DNA of 64,000 nt from Paramylibacter kogurei. Lineage in GTDB: Bacteria; Pseudomonadota; Alphaproteobacteria; Rhodobacterales; Rhodobacteraceae. Below are positions 1-8,592 of this stretch, in pieces (position 1 is the stretch's first letter; each line of letters opens with the position of its first letter). The notes beneath the pieces were generated by a model, which was not told the origin of the DNA, made no database searches, and worked only from the letters and a program-made list of their open reading frames with translations. Made by a program: the position numbers and the translations under genes. The stretch covers positions 1,178,001 through 1,242,000 of the forward strand of contig NZ_MDGM01000012.1 of NCBI RefSeq assembly GCF_002742285.1, read 5' to 3'.

Positions 1-457
1 CGGATTTGACGGTAATTTGCGAAAAAATAGGCCTCAATTTAAGAAAAATTTGCCCAAATTTGGCAGGTATAAGGCATCATGTTTAACGCAAACCTAGTGT
101 AAAGAACATGTCCTTTTAGCCAGTACTAAAAAGCTTTCTGCCACATTTTTCAATTTACCCCGCCATCTTAACCCCTAATTAAATTGTTATATATCAATTA
201 GTTAAAACATTCACTCAGCAAATCACTTAAAACCAAGTTCCCTTCAACAACTTTGTCGGTTGCTTGTAACTTTTTCTTCATGATCATTACGTAACGTCGA
301 ATTTCAGCGCTCGATTTTCCTAATCTTGGTTAACGAAGGAATAAAACGTCATAATTTGCACAATTGCTGCCACATTTCCGCCCAACACTTCTCTACTATG
401 AGATGTACGGACATTGAGCGATGTCCACTAAATCAAACAACCTAGGGGGTTATCACG
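1..457. other. AT-rich non-coding stretch
   Basis: No convincing gene is visible in this 457-base stretch. It is rich in A/T runs and has a few weak inverted repeats, for example CTAATT at 175-180 facing AATTAG at 196-201. It probably holds the promoter of the small membrane protein gene at 458, but I cannot place -35/-10 boxes with confidence. The neighbouring gene on its left lies outside the window. Confidence 0.5.
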
Positions 458-592
458 ATGACACAGGACAACAAAATCTTACACACAATCCGCCGTATGT
501 CATTTATCGCGTTGATCGCAACAGTAATCGGTGTGGGCGTATTTGGCCCCGTTATTGCAGAGAGCTTTGCTGACTACCTTATCCAGCAATAA
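458..592 (+). CDS. small single-pass membrane protein (44 aa), paralog A
   Basis: This is a 44-residue protein with a short polar N-terminus, an IRR motif at residues 11-13, one predicted membrane helix at about 14-34 and a short acidic/aromatic tail (ESFADYLIQQ). An AGGGGG ribosome-binding site lies about 10 bases before the ATG. The gene at 783-956 encodes a clear paralog sharing the pattern IRR-x-SF-x-AL ... IG ... F-x-P-x-IA-x-SF-x2-YL. A hairpin terminator follows directly. I recognise no family. The conserved spacing between two copies, rather than the length, is the reason to believe it is real. Inference: a small inner-membrane regulator or stress peptide. Confidence 0.65.
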   Translation: MTQDNKILHTIRRMSFIALIATVIGVGVFGPVIAESFADYLIQQ

Positions 593-612
593 TTCCTGAT
601 CCCGAATATATG

Positions 613-635
613 AAAGGGTCATCTGCGATCCTTTT
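613..635 (+). terminator. Rho-independent terminator after the small ORF at 458
   Basis: AAAGGGTC (613-620) pairs with GATCCTTT (627-634) through one G-T pair, around an ATCTGC loop, followed by a short T tract. It lies 20 bases past the stop codon at 592 and separates the two paralogous small genes into different transcripts. Confidence 0.65.
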
Positions 636-707
636 CTACATTCCATCCGCCACATCCAACACGCAAGCGTGGCAGATAAGACTCATAATTCGATAAAATC
701 GCGCAAC

Positions 708-728
708 ATTGGGGAAAATTTCCCCAAT
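708..728. promoter_or_regulatory. 21-bp perfect palindrome before paralog B
   Basis: ATTGGGGAAA (708-717) and TTTCCCCAAT (719-728) form a perfect inverted repeat around a single A. It has no T tract, so it resembles an operator more than a terminator. It sits 54 bases before the GTG start at 783 and could control that gene. Confidence 0.45.
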
Positions 729-782
729 CGTGCACCCGCTGCCCTAACAATTTGAAAAACATCTCAAAATGAGGGGGAAGTC

Positions 783-956
783 GTGGCAGTTGTTGATTTT
801 AACCAAGGGTCTGATCCAGACGCCAGCGAAGGTTTAAATATCACCATGCGCAATATTCGCAGGTTTTCATTTACCGCACTCGTGATTGCAATCATCGGAC
901 TTACAATGTTTGCGCCAACCATTGCGGACAGTTTCTTAGAATATTTAAAACAATAA
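783..956 (+). CDS. small single-pass membrane protein (57 aa), paralog B
   Basis: This is a 57-residue paralog of the protein at 458-592. It adds about 19 hydrophilic N-terminal residues, then has NIRRFSF, a membrane helix at about residues 28-48 and the tail ADSFLEYLKQ. I chose the GTG start at 783 because GAGGGGG lies just upstream at good spacing. An in-frame ATG further in (846) would give a length closer to paralog A. A bidirectional terminator follows. The function is unknown. The shared helix and C-terminal SF-x2-YL motif suggest that both copies act on the same membrane partner. Confidence 0.6.
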   Translation: MAVVDFNQGSDPDASEGLNITMRNIRRFSFTALVIAIIGLTMFAPTIADSFLEYLKQ

Positions 957-980
957 AGGGCCCCGAAAGGCCCTTTAAAA
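955..980. terminator. bidirectional terminator between paralog B and ndk
   Basis: AAAGGGCC at 955-962 pairs with GGCCCTTT at 969-976 around CCGAAA. It is flanked by A/T-rich sequence on both sides, so it can end both the small-protein transcript (+) and the convergent ndk transcript (-). Confidence 0.65.
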
Positions 981-1041
981 ATCAAAATGTCTTGGATTGG
1001 GCATTCACACTGTGAATACCCTGTCACCCAACATTGTTGGA

Positions 1042-1464
1042 TTAACCAACCAATTCTAGACCAGAGAAGAAGAATGCGATTTCTTCTGCTGCTGTTTCTG
1101 GTGCATCTGAACCGTGAACTGAATTTTCACCGATAGACAATGCAAATTCTTTGCGGATTGTGCCTGCAACTGCTTCTGCTGGGTTTGTTGCACCCATGAT
1201 TTCGCGGTTACGTGCGATTGCGTTTTCACCTTCCAGAACCTGAACAACGATTGGTTCTGAAATCATGAATTCACACAATTCGTCGAAAAATGGACGCTCA
1301 GAGTGAACGCCGTAAAATGTTTGTGCCTGTGCCAATGTCAATTGGATGCGTTTTTGTGCGATTACGCGCAAACCGCCTTCTTCGAATTTAGCAACGATTT
1401 GACCAACAAGGTTACGTTTTGTTGCGTCTGGTTTCACGATTGAAAATGTGCGTTCTAGCGCCAT
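1042..1464 (-). CDS. ndk: nucleoside diphosphate kinase
   Basis: This enzyme transfers the gamma-phosphate of NTPs to NDPs through a phosphohistidine intermediate, balancing nucleotide pools in the cytosol. The 140-residue length is normal for the family. The N-terminus ([12 protein letters not shown], Lys11) and the active-site motif NSVHGSD with His117 are intact. It is convergent with the small gene at 783 and divergent from the ABC-F gene, a common arrangement in Rhodobacterales. Nothing is odd about it. Confidence 0.98.
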   Translation of the reverse strand: MALERTFSIVKPDATKRNLVGQIVAKFEEGGLRVIAQKRIQLTLAQAQTFYGVHSERPFFDELCEFMISEPIVVQVLEGENAIARNREIMGATNPAEAVAGTIRKEFALSIGENSVHGSDAPETAAEEIAFFFSGLELVG

Positions 1465-1592
1465 GAGGAAAATCCTTTGATTTACGGTTCAACTTGCCCC
1501 GCAATCGCGGGTTCGCGCTGCCACTAGCACAGGCAATCGCAGTTGAAAAGCCTGCTGTTGACACCCCCTGCTCACTCCTGCAAAGCAGTCCC

Positions 1593-3482
1593 ATGATACG
1601 TATTGAAGACATTTCTTATTCTGTTTCCGGGCGCCAGCTGATTAGCGGCGCATCTGTTGTGATTCCTGATGGCCACAAGGTGGGTATTGTTGGGCGCAAT
1701 GGTACGGGTAAAACCACATTATTTCATTTACTTACGGGTAAATTGGCGCTGGATGACGGTGCGGTGGAACTTCCGCGCAAGGCGCGCATTGGTGGTGTCA
1801 GCCAAGAAGTGCCATCAAACGAAGTGAGCTTGCTGAACACCGTTTTGGCCGCTGATACGGAACGCAGCGAACTTTTGGCGGAATCAGAAACCGCAACCGA
1901 CCCCACCCGTATTTCGCAAATTCACGAACGCCTTGCCGATATCGATGCCTATAGCGCCGAAGCACGTGCCGCCAGCATTCTGTCTGGTCTAGGTTTTGAT
2001 GCGGCGGCACAGGCGCGTGCCTGTTCCGAATTTTCGGGCGGTTGGCGCATGCGCGTGGCATTGGCCGCCGTTTTGTTTTCCGAACCTGATATTTTGCTTT
2101 TGGACGAACCGACAAACTATCTCGATCTGGAAGGCACGATTTGGCTTGAAACCTACCTTGCAAAATACCCCCATACGGTTTTGGTGATTTCGCACGACCG
2201 GACTTTGTTAAATAAATCGGTGACGTCTATTCTGCATCTGCATGATAAAAACCTGACACTTTATACTGGCAATTACGACACATTTGATAGCGTGCGCCGT
2301 GCGCGTCTGGCCGAACAGGCCGCCATGGCGAAAAAACAAGAAGCCGCGCGCGATCATTTGCAAAGCTTTGTCGATCGTTTCCGTGCCAAAGCATCCAAGG
2401 CGAAGCAGGCGCAATCGCGACTGAAAATGTTGGAACGTATGGAACCGATTGCATCATCCGTTGAAAACGGCGTTGCATCGTTCAGCTTTCCCAATCCAGA
2501 TGAGCTTTCATCGCCGATTGTACGCCTTGATGAAGTGAACGTTGGCTATGACGACACACCGATTTTGCGCAAATTGAACCTGCGGATTGATGCCAATGAT
2601 CGCATTGCGCTGTTGGGTGCGAACGGGCAAGGAAAATCCACTCTTTCCAAACTGTTAGCAAGCAAACTTGAACCAATGGGCGGCGAATGGATACGGTCAT
2701 CCAAGCTTAAGATCGGATATTTTGCACAACATCAGGTCGATGAATTACATCTGGATGAAACGCCATTGCAACATATCGCACGCGAAATTCCAAAAGCGGG
2801 GCAAGCCAAACAGCGCGCACGCCTTGCCGCGGGTGGTATTGGCCCCGAACAGGCCGATACATTGGTTGGCAAATTGTCCGGTGGGCAAAAGGCACGATTG
2901 TCGATGTTGCTGGCCACCCTAGATTCCCCCCATTTGGTGATCTTGGACGAGCCGACAAACCACCTAGATATCGAAAGCCGCGAGGCATTGGCGCTGGCCT
3001 TGGCCAGTTACGAAGGCGCGGTTGTGTTGGTGAGCCACGATCCCCATTTGATTAACGCCATCGCGGATCAGCTCTGGTTGGTGAAGGATGGCACAGTATT
3101 GCCGTTTAACGACGATATGGAAGCGTATAAAAAGCTGTTGCTTGCCGAACGCGGTGGCACAGCCAAGGCCAAGGATAAAATCCAAACACAAAAGGTGAAA
3201 AAGGCCGACAAAGGCCCCAAACCCGCCACCATCGCCAAACGCAAAAACCTGCAACCGTTACAAGCCGATGTCACCAAATGCGAAGAGCGTGTGACAAAAA
3301 TCGAAGAAATGAAGGGGCAAATCGAACGCCGCCTTGCCAATCCATCATTTTATGCATCCGATGATCCTGCCAAAATTGCGGAATTATCCAAAAAACATGC
3401 GGAAATTATACAAGCCTTGAAAAAGGCAGAGATTTTATGGGAACGTGCGTCCGAACGGCTTGACGCCGCAAAAGAGGGTTAA
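1593..3482 (+). CDS. ABC-F family ATP-binding protein (Uup/YheS-like)
   Basis: This is a 629-residue protein with two ABC ATPase domains and no membrane domain, the hallmark of ABC-F proteins that act on ribosomes. Domain 1 has Walker A GRNGTGKT (34-41), signature FSGGW (147-151) and Walker B LLLDEPTNYLD (168-178). Domain 2 repeats these as GANGQGKS, LSGGQKA and LVILDEPTNHLD. A linker rich in Lys, Ala and Arg lies between them, and a basic C-terminal coiled coil follows. The open frame extends upstream to 1494, but the ATG at 1593 begins the usual MIRIEDISYS N-terminus, so I start there. It abuts marC. The exact subfamily is not resolved. Confidence 0.95.
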   Translation: MIRIEDISYSVSGRQLISGASVVIPDGHKVGIVGRNGTGKTTLFHLLTGKLALDDGAVELPRKARIGGVSQEVPSNEVSLLNTVLAADTERSELLAESETATDPTRISQIHERLADIDAYSAEARAASILSGLGFDAAAQARACSEFSGGWRMRVALAAVLFSEPDILLLDEPTNYLDLEGTIWLETYLAKYPHTVLVISHDRTLLNKSVTSILHLHDKNLTLYTGNYDTFDSVRRARLAEQAAMAKKQEAARDHLQSFVDRFRAKASKAKQAQSRLKMLERMEPIASSVENGVASFSFPNPDELSSPIVRLDEVNVGYDDTPILRKLNLRIDANDRIALLGANGQGKSTLSKLLASKLEPMGGEWIRSSKLKIGYFAQHQVDELHLDETPLQHIAREIPKAGQAKQRARLAAGGIGPEQADTLVGKLSGGQKARLSMLLATLDSPHLVILDEPTNHLDIESREALALALASYEGAVVLVSHDPHLINAIADQLWLVKDGTVLPFNDDMEAYKKLLLAERGGTAKAKDKIQTQKVKKADKGPKPATIAKRKNLQPLQADVTKCEERVTKIEEMKGQIERRLANPSFYASDDPAKIAELSKKHAEIIQALKKAEILWERASERLDAAKEG

Positions 3483-4097
3483 ATGGAATTATATATTTCT
3501 GTCTTTGCGACACTGTTTGTGGTGATCGATCCCATCGGGTTATTGCCGATATTTATCGCGCTTACCCAAGGCCAAGGGTTATCGTATCGACGCAAAGTCG
3601 CCCTTAACGCCAGCTTGATTGGCGCGGTGTTGCTTACGGTATTTGCCTTTGCGGGGGATGCGTTGTTGTCATTCATCGGCATCGGTTTCCCTGCGTTTCG
3701 CATTGCGGGTGGGATGTTGTTGTTTCTGACTGCGGTTGAAATGTTGTTTAACAAACGTTCCAAACGGCGCGAAGAAGACGCCGAACAAGAGGATCACGAT
3801 GATCCATCCGTGTTCCCATTGGCAACCCCCCTGATCGCAGGCCCCGGTGCAATCACCACCATCATTTTGATGACAGGCGATAGTGTGAACGCATGGCAAA
3901 CCACTGCCATCGTATTGGCCGCAACGTTTAGTGTGATCATCATCGCCTATGTTTTGTTTTACTTTTCCAACCTCTTTGAAAAAATGTTAGGCCAGACAGG
4001 GATCAATGTGATTACCCGCCTACTCGGCATGTTATTGGCAGCATTGGCCATTCAATTTATCATTGACGGTATGCGCGGATTAGGAGTGTTTGGATAA
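3483..4097 (+). CDS. MarC family membrane protein
   Basis: This is a 204-residue integral membrane protein of the MarC/UPF0056 family with about six predicted helices. The family signatures VIDPIGLLPIF near the N-terminus and PLIAGPGAITTIIL in the middle are present. The role of MarC is unsettled; the early link to multiple antibiotic resistance was not upheld. The start codon immediately follows the stop of the ABC-F gene and the stop overlaps the next small ORF by one base, so the three are probably cotranscribed. Confidence 0.93.
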   Translation: MELYISVFATLFVVIDPIGLLPIFIALTQGQGLSYRRKVALNASLIGAVLLTVFAFAGDALLSFIGIGFPAFRIAGGMLLFLTAVEMLFNKRSKRREEDAEQEDHDDPSVFPLATPLIAGPGAITTIILMTGDSVNAWQTTAIVLAATFSVIIIAYVLFYFSNLFEKMLGQTGINVITRLLGMLLAALAIQFIIDGMRGLGVFG

Positions 4098-4273
4098 TGG
4101 AAGGCCAAGGTGCAAATATCATTTATCTGCTCGCCTATTTGGCGATGATGGTTTTTTTTGGCGGGTATTTTTTGCGAGAAAACCGCGGTGATATGTCGAA
4201 ACATATCAAACAGGCAGGTATCTGGATGATGATATTTCTGGGTGTGGCGTTGATCTACAAAATGTTCAACTAG
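4097..4273 (+). CDS. 58-aa two-helix membrane protein, resembles the anchor of TIGR02281 aspartic proteases
   Basis: This is a 58-residue protein with two predicted helices (about residues 7-25 and 42-56) separated by a polar stretch with FLRENRGD and KQAGIW. It overlaps the marC stop by one base (TAATG), so it is translationally coupled. The pattern YL...GGYFL-x-ENR...K-x2-KQA-x-W-x2-IFLGV recalls the N-terminal membrane anchor of clan AA (TIGR02281) aspartic proteases of Rhodobacterales. Here the gene stops before any protease domain, and the following DNA is holC on the other strand. Its 3' end overlaps the holC 3' end by 8 bases. The relationship is from memory and is tentative. Confidence 0.7.
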   Translation: MEGQGANIIYLLAYLAMMVFFGGYFLRENRGDMSKHIKQAGIWMMIFLGVALIYKMFN

Positions 4274-4733
4274 CACCAGAAGACGCCTTTAACGCCCAAG
4301 GCCCATCGGCCTGTGACCAATATTTTGCAACGACACCAGCATCGGTAAGCCGTTTCCATTCACTTCGCGCAGCATTCAGTGCGTCGGGATTATTCCCATC
4401 AAACAACAGACATGTGCGTTCATATCCGTTGATTTCATCCGCGGTTGCGGTTGCACCATCGACTAACATCAAAACCTGTGCGTTGTTCACATTTTTGTCC
4501 GCCTCGGTCAGCAACACCGGTTGACGTGCATCATTCGCACCTGTCATAAACCCATGCGGCAGAAAACTGTCAGGCGTTCCACCCCACAGTATTTCATCCA
4601 ACCAAACCATGCGTTTGGTATCGGTTCCGCGCACAATCACGCGCCAATCGCGTGACAAACACTTGCCCAATAATTCGGGCAAGGTTTGTTCCAATGGGCT
4701 TTGTACGAGATGATAGAAAAAGATTTCGCTCAT
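4266..4733 (-). CDS. holC: DNA polymerase III subunit chi
   Basis: This is the 155-residue chi subunit of the clamp-loader complex, which links the replisome to single-strand binding protein. Family features seen are the N-terminal FFYHLVQSPLEQTLPELL, the central DEILWGGTPDSFLPHG segment and the strand LMLVDGA. Its ATG overlaps the pepA stop codon by four bases, so the two are translationally coupled, as in most alphaproteobacteria. Confidence 0.95.
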   Translation of the reverse strand: MSEIFFYHLVQSPLEQTLPELLGKCLSRDWRVIVRGTDTKRMVWLDEILWGGTPDSFLPHGFMTGANDARQPVLLTEADKNVNNAQVLMLVDGATATADEINGYERTCLLFDGNNPDALNAARSEWKRLTDAGVVAKYWSQADGPWALKASSGAS

Positions 4734-6226
4734 TCTGCGGATGCGGCAGGTTTCGCTGGTTTTTCTTCGTATTTATCGGCGATCAAACGGTTTAATGCGC
4801 GTACACCCCAACCTGTTGCCCCTTTGGGTGCAAAATCGGTTTCGGTTTTCACTGATGCAACACCTGCGATATCCAAATGGATCCATGGCATGTCTGGTTC
4901 AATGAAACGTTGCAAGAATTGCGCCGCCGTGATCGAACCCGCCGCACGGCCACCAACATTTTTAATGTCGGCAATGCGTGATTCAATCAATTTGTCATAA
5001 CCCGCACCCAGCGGCATACGCCATGCGCCTTCGGCCTCTGCGCTTGCGGATTTTAAAAAATTCTCTGCCAACACATCGTTGTTGGAAAACACACCTGCGT
5101 TTTCATGGCCAAGCCCGATAATGATTGCACCCGTCAAGGTGGCAAGGTTAATCACACCCGTTGGTTTATACGTTTTTTGCGCATACCAAAGAACATCGGC
5201 CAAAACCAATCGGCCCTCTGCATCGGTGTTAATCACTTCGATCGTGTCACCTTTCATGGATTTCACAACATCGCCTGGACGCTGTGCCAGCGCATCGGGC
5301 ATGTTTTCAACCAACCCAACCAAGCCAACAACATTTGCTTTGGCCTTGCGCAGTGCCAGTGTTTTCATAGCACCCGCAACAACACCGGCGCCGCCCATAT
5401 CCATTGTCATATCTTCCATGCCACCTGCAGGTTTCAATGAAATGCCGCCCGTATCGAACACAACACCCTTACCCACAAAGGCAAATGGTTTTTCTTTGCC
5501 GCCACCGTTCCATTCCATGATCACAATTTTCGATGGGCTGGTTGAACCCTGTCCCACACCCAGCAACGACCACATGCCAAGTTTTTCCATGTCCTTTTCT
5601 TCCAAAACCTTGACCTTGACGCCCAGCTTTTCCAAATCGATCAAGCGTTTGGCAAATTCGGTTGTGGTTAAAACATTCGCAGGCTCATTGACCAAATCGC
5701 GCGTGAAAAACACACCTTCGGCGATGGCAGATAAATCGGAATAGTCATCCGCGATTGATTCGTGTTTATCTGACATGACGGTCACTTCGCCAAAACCCTT
5801 GTCTTTGTCGGTTTTGTGATCCTTGAATTCATAACGGCGCAGGGTCAGGCCAAACACCAATTCGGCAACTTTAAACGGTTTTAAAAACGCCAAGGTTACG
5901 GGTTTCGTGCCAACCGCTTTGCCCAAATCCGCACCGATTTTGCGTAGCTCTTCTGATTTGGTTCTTGGATCAATTTTTAAGACCAGAACGCTATCAACCT
6001 GCATTCCCAGAGGCGCAGAAATTTCAATGAATTCACCTTGTTTTAGGTTTTCAAACCGCGTTGATTCAACAAATGATTTGATCACACCTTTGGTCAATTT
6101 ATTCACACGGCGCGCGGCGCTATCCATGCTCCCTGAAGGGGGTAATGCGATGGCGATTTTGCCTTTGATGTCTCCAAATTTTTCCAGATCAACGTCGATA
6201 AATTTTGGTGTAATTGGGGCGCTCAT
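4730..6226 (-). CDS. pepA: leucyl aminopeptidase (M17)
   Basis: This is a cytosolic M17 metallo-aminopeptidase that removes N-terminal residues from peptides; some family members also bind DNA. The 498-residue length is typical. Metal and catalytic residues are visible: GKGVVFDTGG around Lys253 and Asp258, and the signature NTDAEGRL at 333-340. The C-terminal catalytic domain ends with an Ala/Pro/Lys-rich tail. It is the first gene of a pepA-holC operon that diverges from lptF across a 135-bp intergenic region. Confidence 0.98.
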   Translation of the reverse strand: MSAPITPKFIDVDLEKFGDIKGKIAIALPPSGSMDSAARRVNKLTKGVIKSFVESTRFENLKQGEFIEISAPLGMQVDSVLVLKIDPRTKSEELRKIGADLGKAVGTKPVTLAFLKPFKVAELVFGLTLRRYEFKDHKTDKDKGFGEVTVMSDKHESIADDYSDLSAIAEGVFFTRDLVNEPANVLTTTEFAKRLIDLEKLGVKVKVLEEKDMEKLGMWSLLGVGQGSTSPSKIVIMEWNGGGKEKPFAFVGKGVVFDTGGISLKPAGGMEDMTMDMGGAGVVAGAMKTLALRKAKANVVGLVGLVENMPDALAQRPGDVVKSMKGDTIEVINTDAEGRLVLADVLWYAQKTYKPTGVINLATLTGAIIIGLGHENAGVFSNNDVLAENFLKSASAEAEGAWRMPLGAGYDKLIESRIADIKNVGGRAAGSITAAQFLQRFIEPDMPWIHLDIAGVASVKTETDFAPKGATGWGVRALNRLIADKYEEKPAKPAASAE

Positions 6227-6361
6227 TTAAAATACTCCGCTAGCGTGTTTGACTTTGATGGAAACTTAGCGCGTTTGCGCGCAATTCACCACTCTGCTCT
6301 GTTGTTTTTTGCAAAACTAAGTTAGAAAAAATAACCAGAACCATTTCAACGGGATAGCGAT

Positions 6362-7504
6362 TTGAAACAGCTTGATCAATATATCCTCAAACAGCTGTTT
6401 GGCCCGTTTGCGTTTTTTATGATCGTGTTTATCGGATTGTTATGGTTGAACCGTGCGCTTGGGCTGGTGGATGTGGTGGTTGAAAACGGACAGCCTGCGT
6501 CAATCTTTGTTGAACTTGCGATTAATCTTTTGCCCAAAACAATAGAGGCTGCGATCCCAATCGCAGGGTTTGCCGCATCCGTAATGGTAACGAACCGCTT
6601 GTTTTCAGAGGCGGAATTGGTGGTGATGATGAATGCGGGGCGTTCGGTTGTAAGCCTTGCGTTTCCTTATTTCATGTTTGGCGTGATTTGTTGTTTGGCG
6701 ATGTCATTTGTGGTGCATTATCTTGCGCCATTTGCCACAAAACGGCTGGCAGATCGGCAAGAAGAAATCGGGCGCCAATATGTGACGCAAATCGTAAAAG
6801 AAGGTGAATTTGTCACTAATGATGGGCGGTTCACCTTTTTCTTTGGCGAAAAAGGCGCGGATGGCACATTGCGCGACATAATGATTTCGGAACAGGTTTC
6901 ACCAAACAAAACCGTCACCCATGTCGCCCAAAAAGGACAAGCAGTCACCCAAGATGGCACAACCAAACTATTGTTATTTAATGGTTCGATCCAAGATTTC
7001 ACCCTGCCCGACGTGGCATTGAATGTGATCCAGTTTGGTTCACTTTCATATGATCTAAGCCAGTTTGAAACCGCCGTGAAAACACGGATCACGCGGCCAA
7101 ATGAATTATATACCTCCGATCTTTATGATTATATCGAGGCACGCACACTTGATGTCAAAAACCAAGCGGGTGCCGTTGCCATATTACAAGATCGTTTTGT
7201 GAAACCCCTGTTGTCATTGCTGACCCCAGTGATTGGCATGGCCACATTGCTGGTGGGTGGGTTTTCACGATCAGGGTTTATTTTGCGCATCATCGTTTCC
7301 ATTGTTTTGATGTTTTCCATCGATACATTTCGTGGCGTCAGCCAATCATGGGTGTCATCTGATGGGGCGCATTGGATTGTATCTTATGCGCCTGTGGCAC
7401 TGGCGATAATTGTATTGGTTGTTTTGCTGTTTTTGGGATCGAATGATCTAAAAACCATACGAAAACAGATTTTCGGAACCAAGCAACGACAGGTGGCATC
7501 ATGA
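6362..7504 (+). CDS. lptF: LPS export permease LptF
   Basis: This is one of the two permease subunits of the LptB2FG transporter, which extracts lipopolysaccharide from the inner membrane and feeds it to the periplasmic Lpt bridge. It has 380 residues with N-terminal helices, a central periplasmic beta-jellyroll and C-terminal helices. The start is TTG at 6362 (MKQLDQYILKQLFGPF), weakly preceded by GGGA. Its stop overlaps the lptG start (ATGA), so the two are coupled. It opens the operon lptF-lptG-lptD-surA-pdxA-rsmA. Confidence 0.96.
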   Translation: MKQLDQYILKQLFGPFAFFMIVFIGLLWLNRALGLVDVVVENGQPASIFVELAINLLPKTIEAAIPIAGFAASVMVTNRLFSEAELVVMMNAGRSVVSLAFPYFMFGVICCLAMSFVVHYLAPFATKRLADRQEEIGRQYVTQIVKEGEFVTNDGRFTFFFGEKGADGTLRDIMISEQVSPNKTVTHVAQKGQAVTQDGTTKLLLFNGSIQDFTLPDVALNVIQFGSLSYDLSQFETAVKTRITRPNELYTSDLYDYIEARTLDVKNQAGAVAILQDRFVKPLLSLLTPVIGMATLLVGGFSRSGFILRIIVSIVLMFSIDTFRGVSQSWVSSDGAHWIVSYAPVALAIIVLVVLLFLGSNDLKTIRKQIFGTKQRQVAS

Positions 7505-8586
7505 TGTTAGGCCTGTATTTTGCGCGCCGCTATCTGGTTGCCTTTGTCCGCGTATTTTTGATCGTCGCGGCATTGATGTTTCTGGCAGATTTGTTGGAAA
7601 ACGTCAGCCGTCTTGGGAGTGTGGAAAACGCCACAAAGCGTGCATTTCAATTGGCAGGCTTAAATGTTTCATCCCTTATTAGTCAGGCATTGCCCATCAT
7701 CATCATGCTGGCCAGTATTTCGTTTAGTGTCAGTATGGCGCGATCAAATGAATTTGTCGTTTCCCGCGCGGTGGGAATGTCCGCGTTAAAGTCGCTGTTG
7801 CTTACGGCAATCTTGGCTGTATCGCTTGGCATTTGCAGCATCTTGTTTTTCGAACCTTTCGCAAATGAAATGTTGGAAAAACGCAATACATTGCGCAATG
7901 CGAACAAAACCCAGACCGTTGCGGTGAATGACACGGGGTTTTGGCTCCGCCAGAAATCACAAAAGGGCAATATGATTGTGCAAGCTGCGGCAGCAAATGA
8001 TAACGGTAAAATCCTGCGCGATGTAACATTGTTGGATTTTGACCAAACAGGATTGGCCGTGGATCGTTATTTTGCCACGGTGGCGTTTCTGAACAATGAA
8101 GAATTGGTTTTAACAGATGTTAAACATTGGGATGTGCAATCGGGCAATCCTGAAAACACGGCACAAACACCTGCGATCAAACGCTTTCCAACCACAATCA
8201 CACCCGCACAAATTTTGGATGGTTTTCCGGCACCTGAAACCATTGCCATTTGGGCACTGCCAAAATTTGCGAAACAGATCGAAGATGCGGGATTTTCATC
8301 TTTGAAATATCGGATGCAATTTCAAATGTCCTTGGCCCGCCCATTGTTGTTTTTGGCGATGTTTGTCATTGGCACGGTGTTTACGTTGAAAAACGCACGA
8401 ATGGGCAATTTGGGTTTGGCGATGCTCTATGCGCTCAGCTTTGGTTTTTCGCTTTACTTCTTGCAGAATTTTGCAAAAACACTCGGCGAGGCAGGACAGG
8501 TTGCCGTGATCATGGCGGCATGGTTCCCTGCCCTTGCGGCCTGTCTGATGGCCTTGGCGATGTTTTTGCATTTGGAAGATGGGTAA
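7501..8586 (+). CDS. lptG: LPS export permease LptG
   Basis: This is the second permease subunit of LptB2FG, 361 residues, with the same architecture as LptF: an N-terminal helix bundle, a periplasmic domain and a C-terminal bundle. It carries the family segment SLARPLLFLAMFVIGTVFTL. It starts inside the lptF stop codon and is followed after 6 bases by lptD. This gene order couples inner-membrane extraction of LPS to its outer-membrane translocon in one transcript. Confidence 0.96.
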   Translation: MMLGLYFARRYLVAFVRVFLIVAALMFLADLLENVSRLGSVENATKRAFQLAGLNVSSLISQALPIIIMLASISFSVSMARSNEFVVSRAVGMSALKSLLLTAILAVSLGICSILFFEPFANEMLEKRNTLRNANKTQTVAVNDTGFWLRQKSQKGNMIVQAAAANDNGKILRDVTLLDFDQTGLAVDRYFATVAFLNNEELVLTDVKHWDVQSGNPENTAQTPAIKRFPTTITPAQILDGFPAPETIAIWALPKFAKQIEDAGFSSLKYRMQFQMSLARPLLFLAMFVIGTVFTLKNARMGNLGLAMLYALSFGFSLYFLQNFAKTLGEAGQVAVIMAAWFPALAACLMALAMFLHLEDG

Positions 8587-8592
8587 CGGGAA

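Noticed and set aside
5079..5744. 221-codon open frame on the + strand
   Set aside because: It is fully antisense to pepA, whose catalytic motifs are intact; it has no ribosome-binding site or recognisable protein content.
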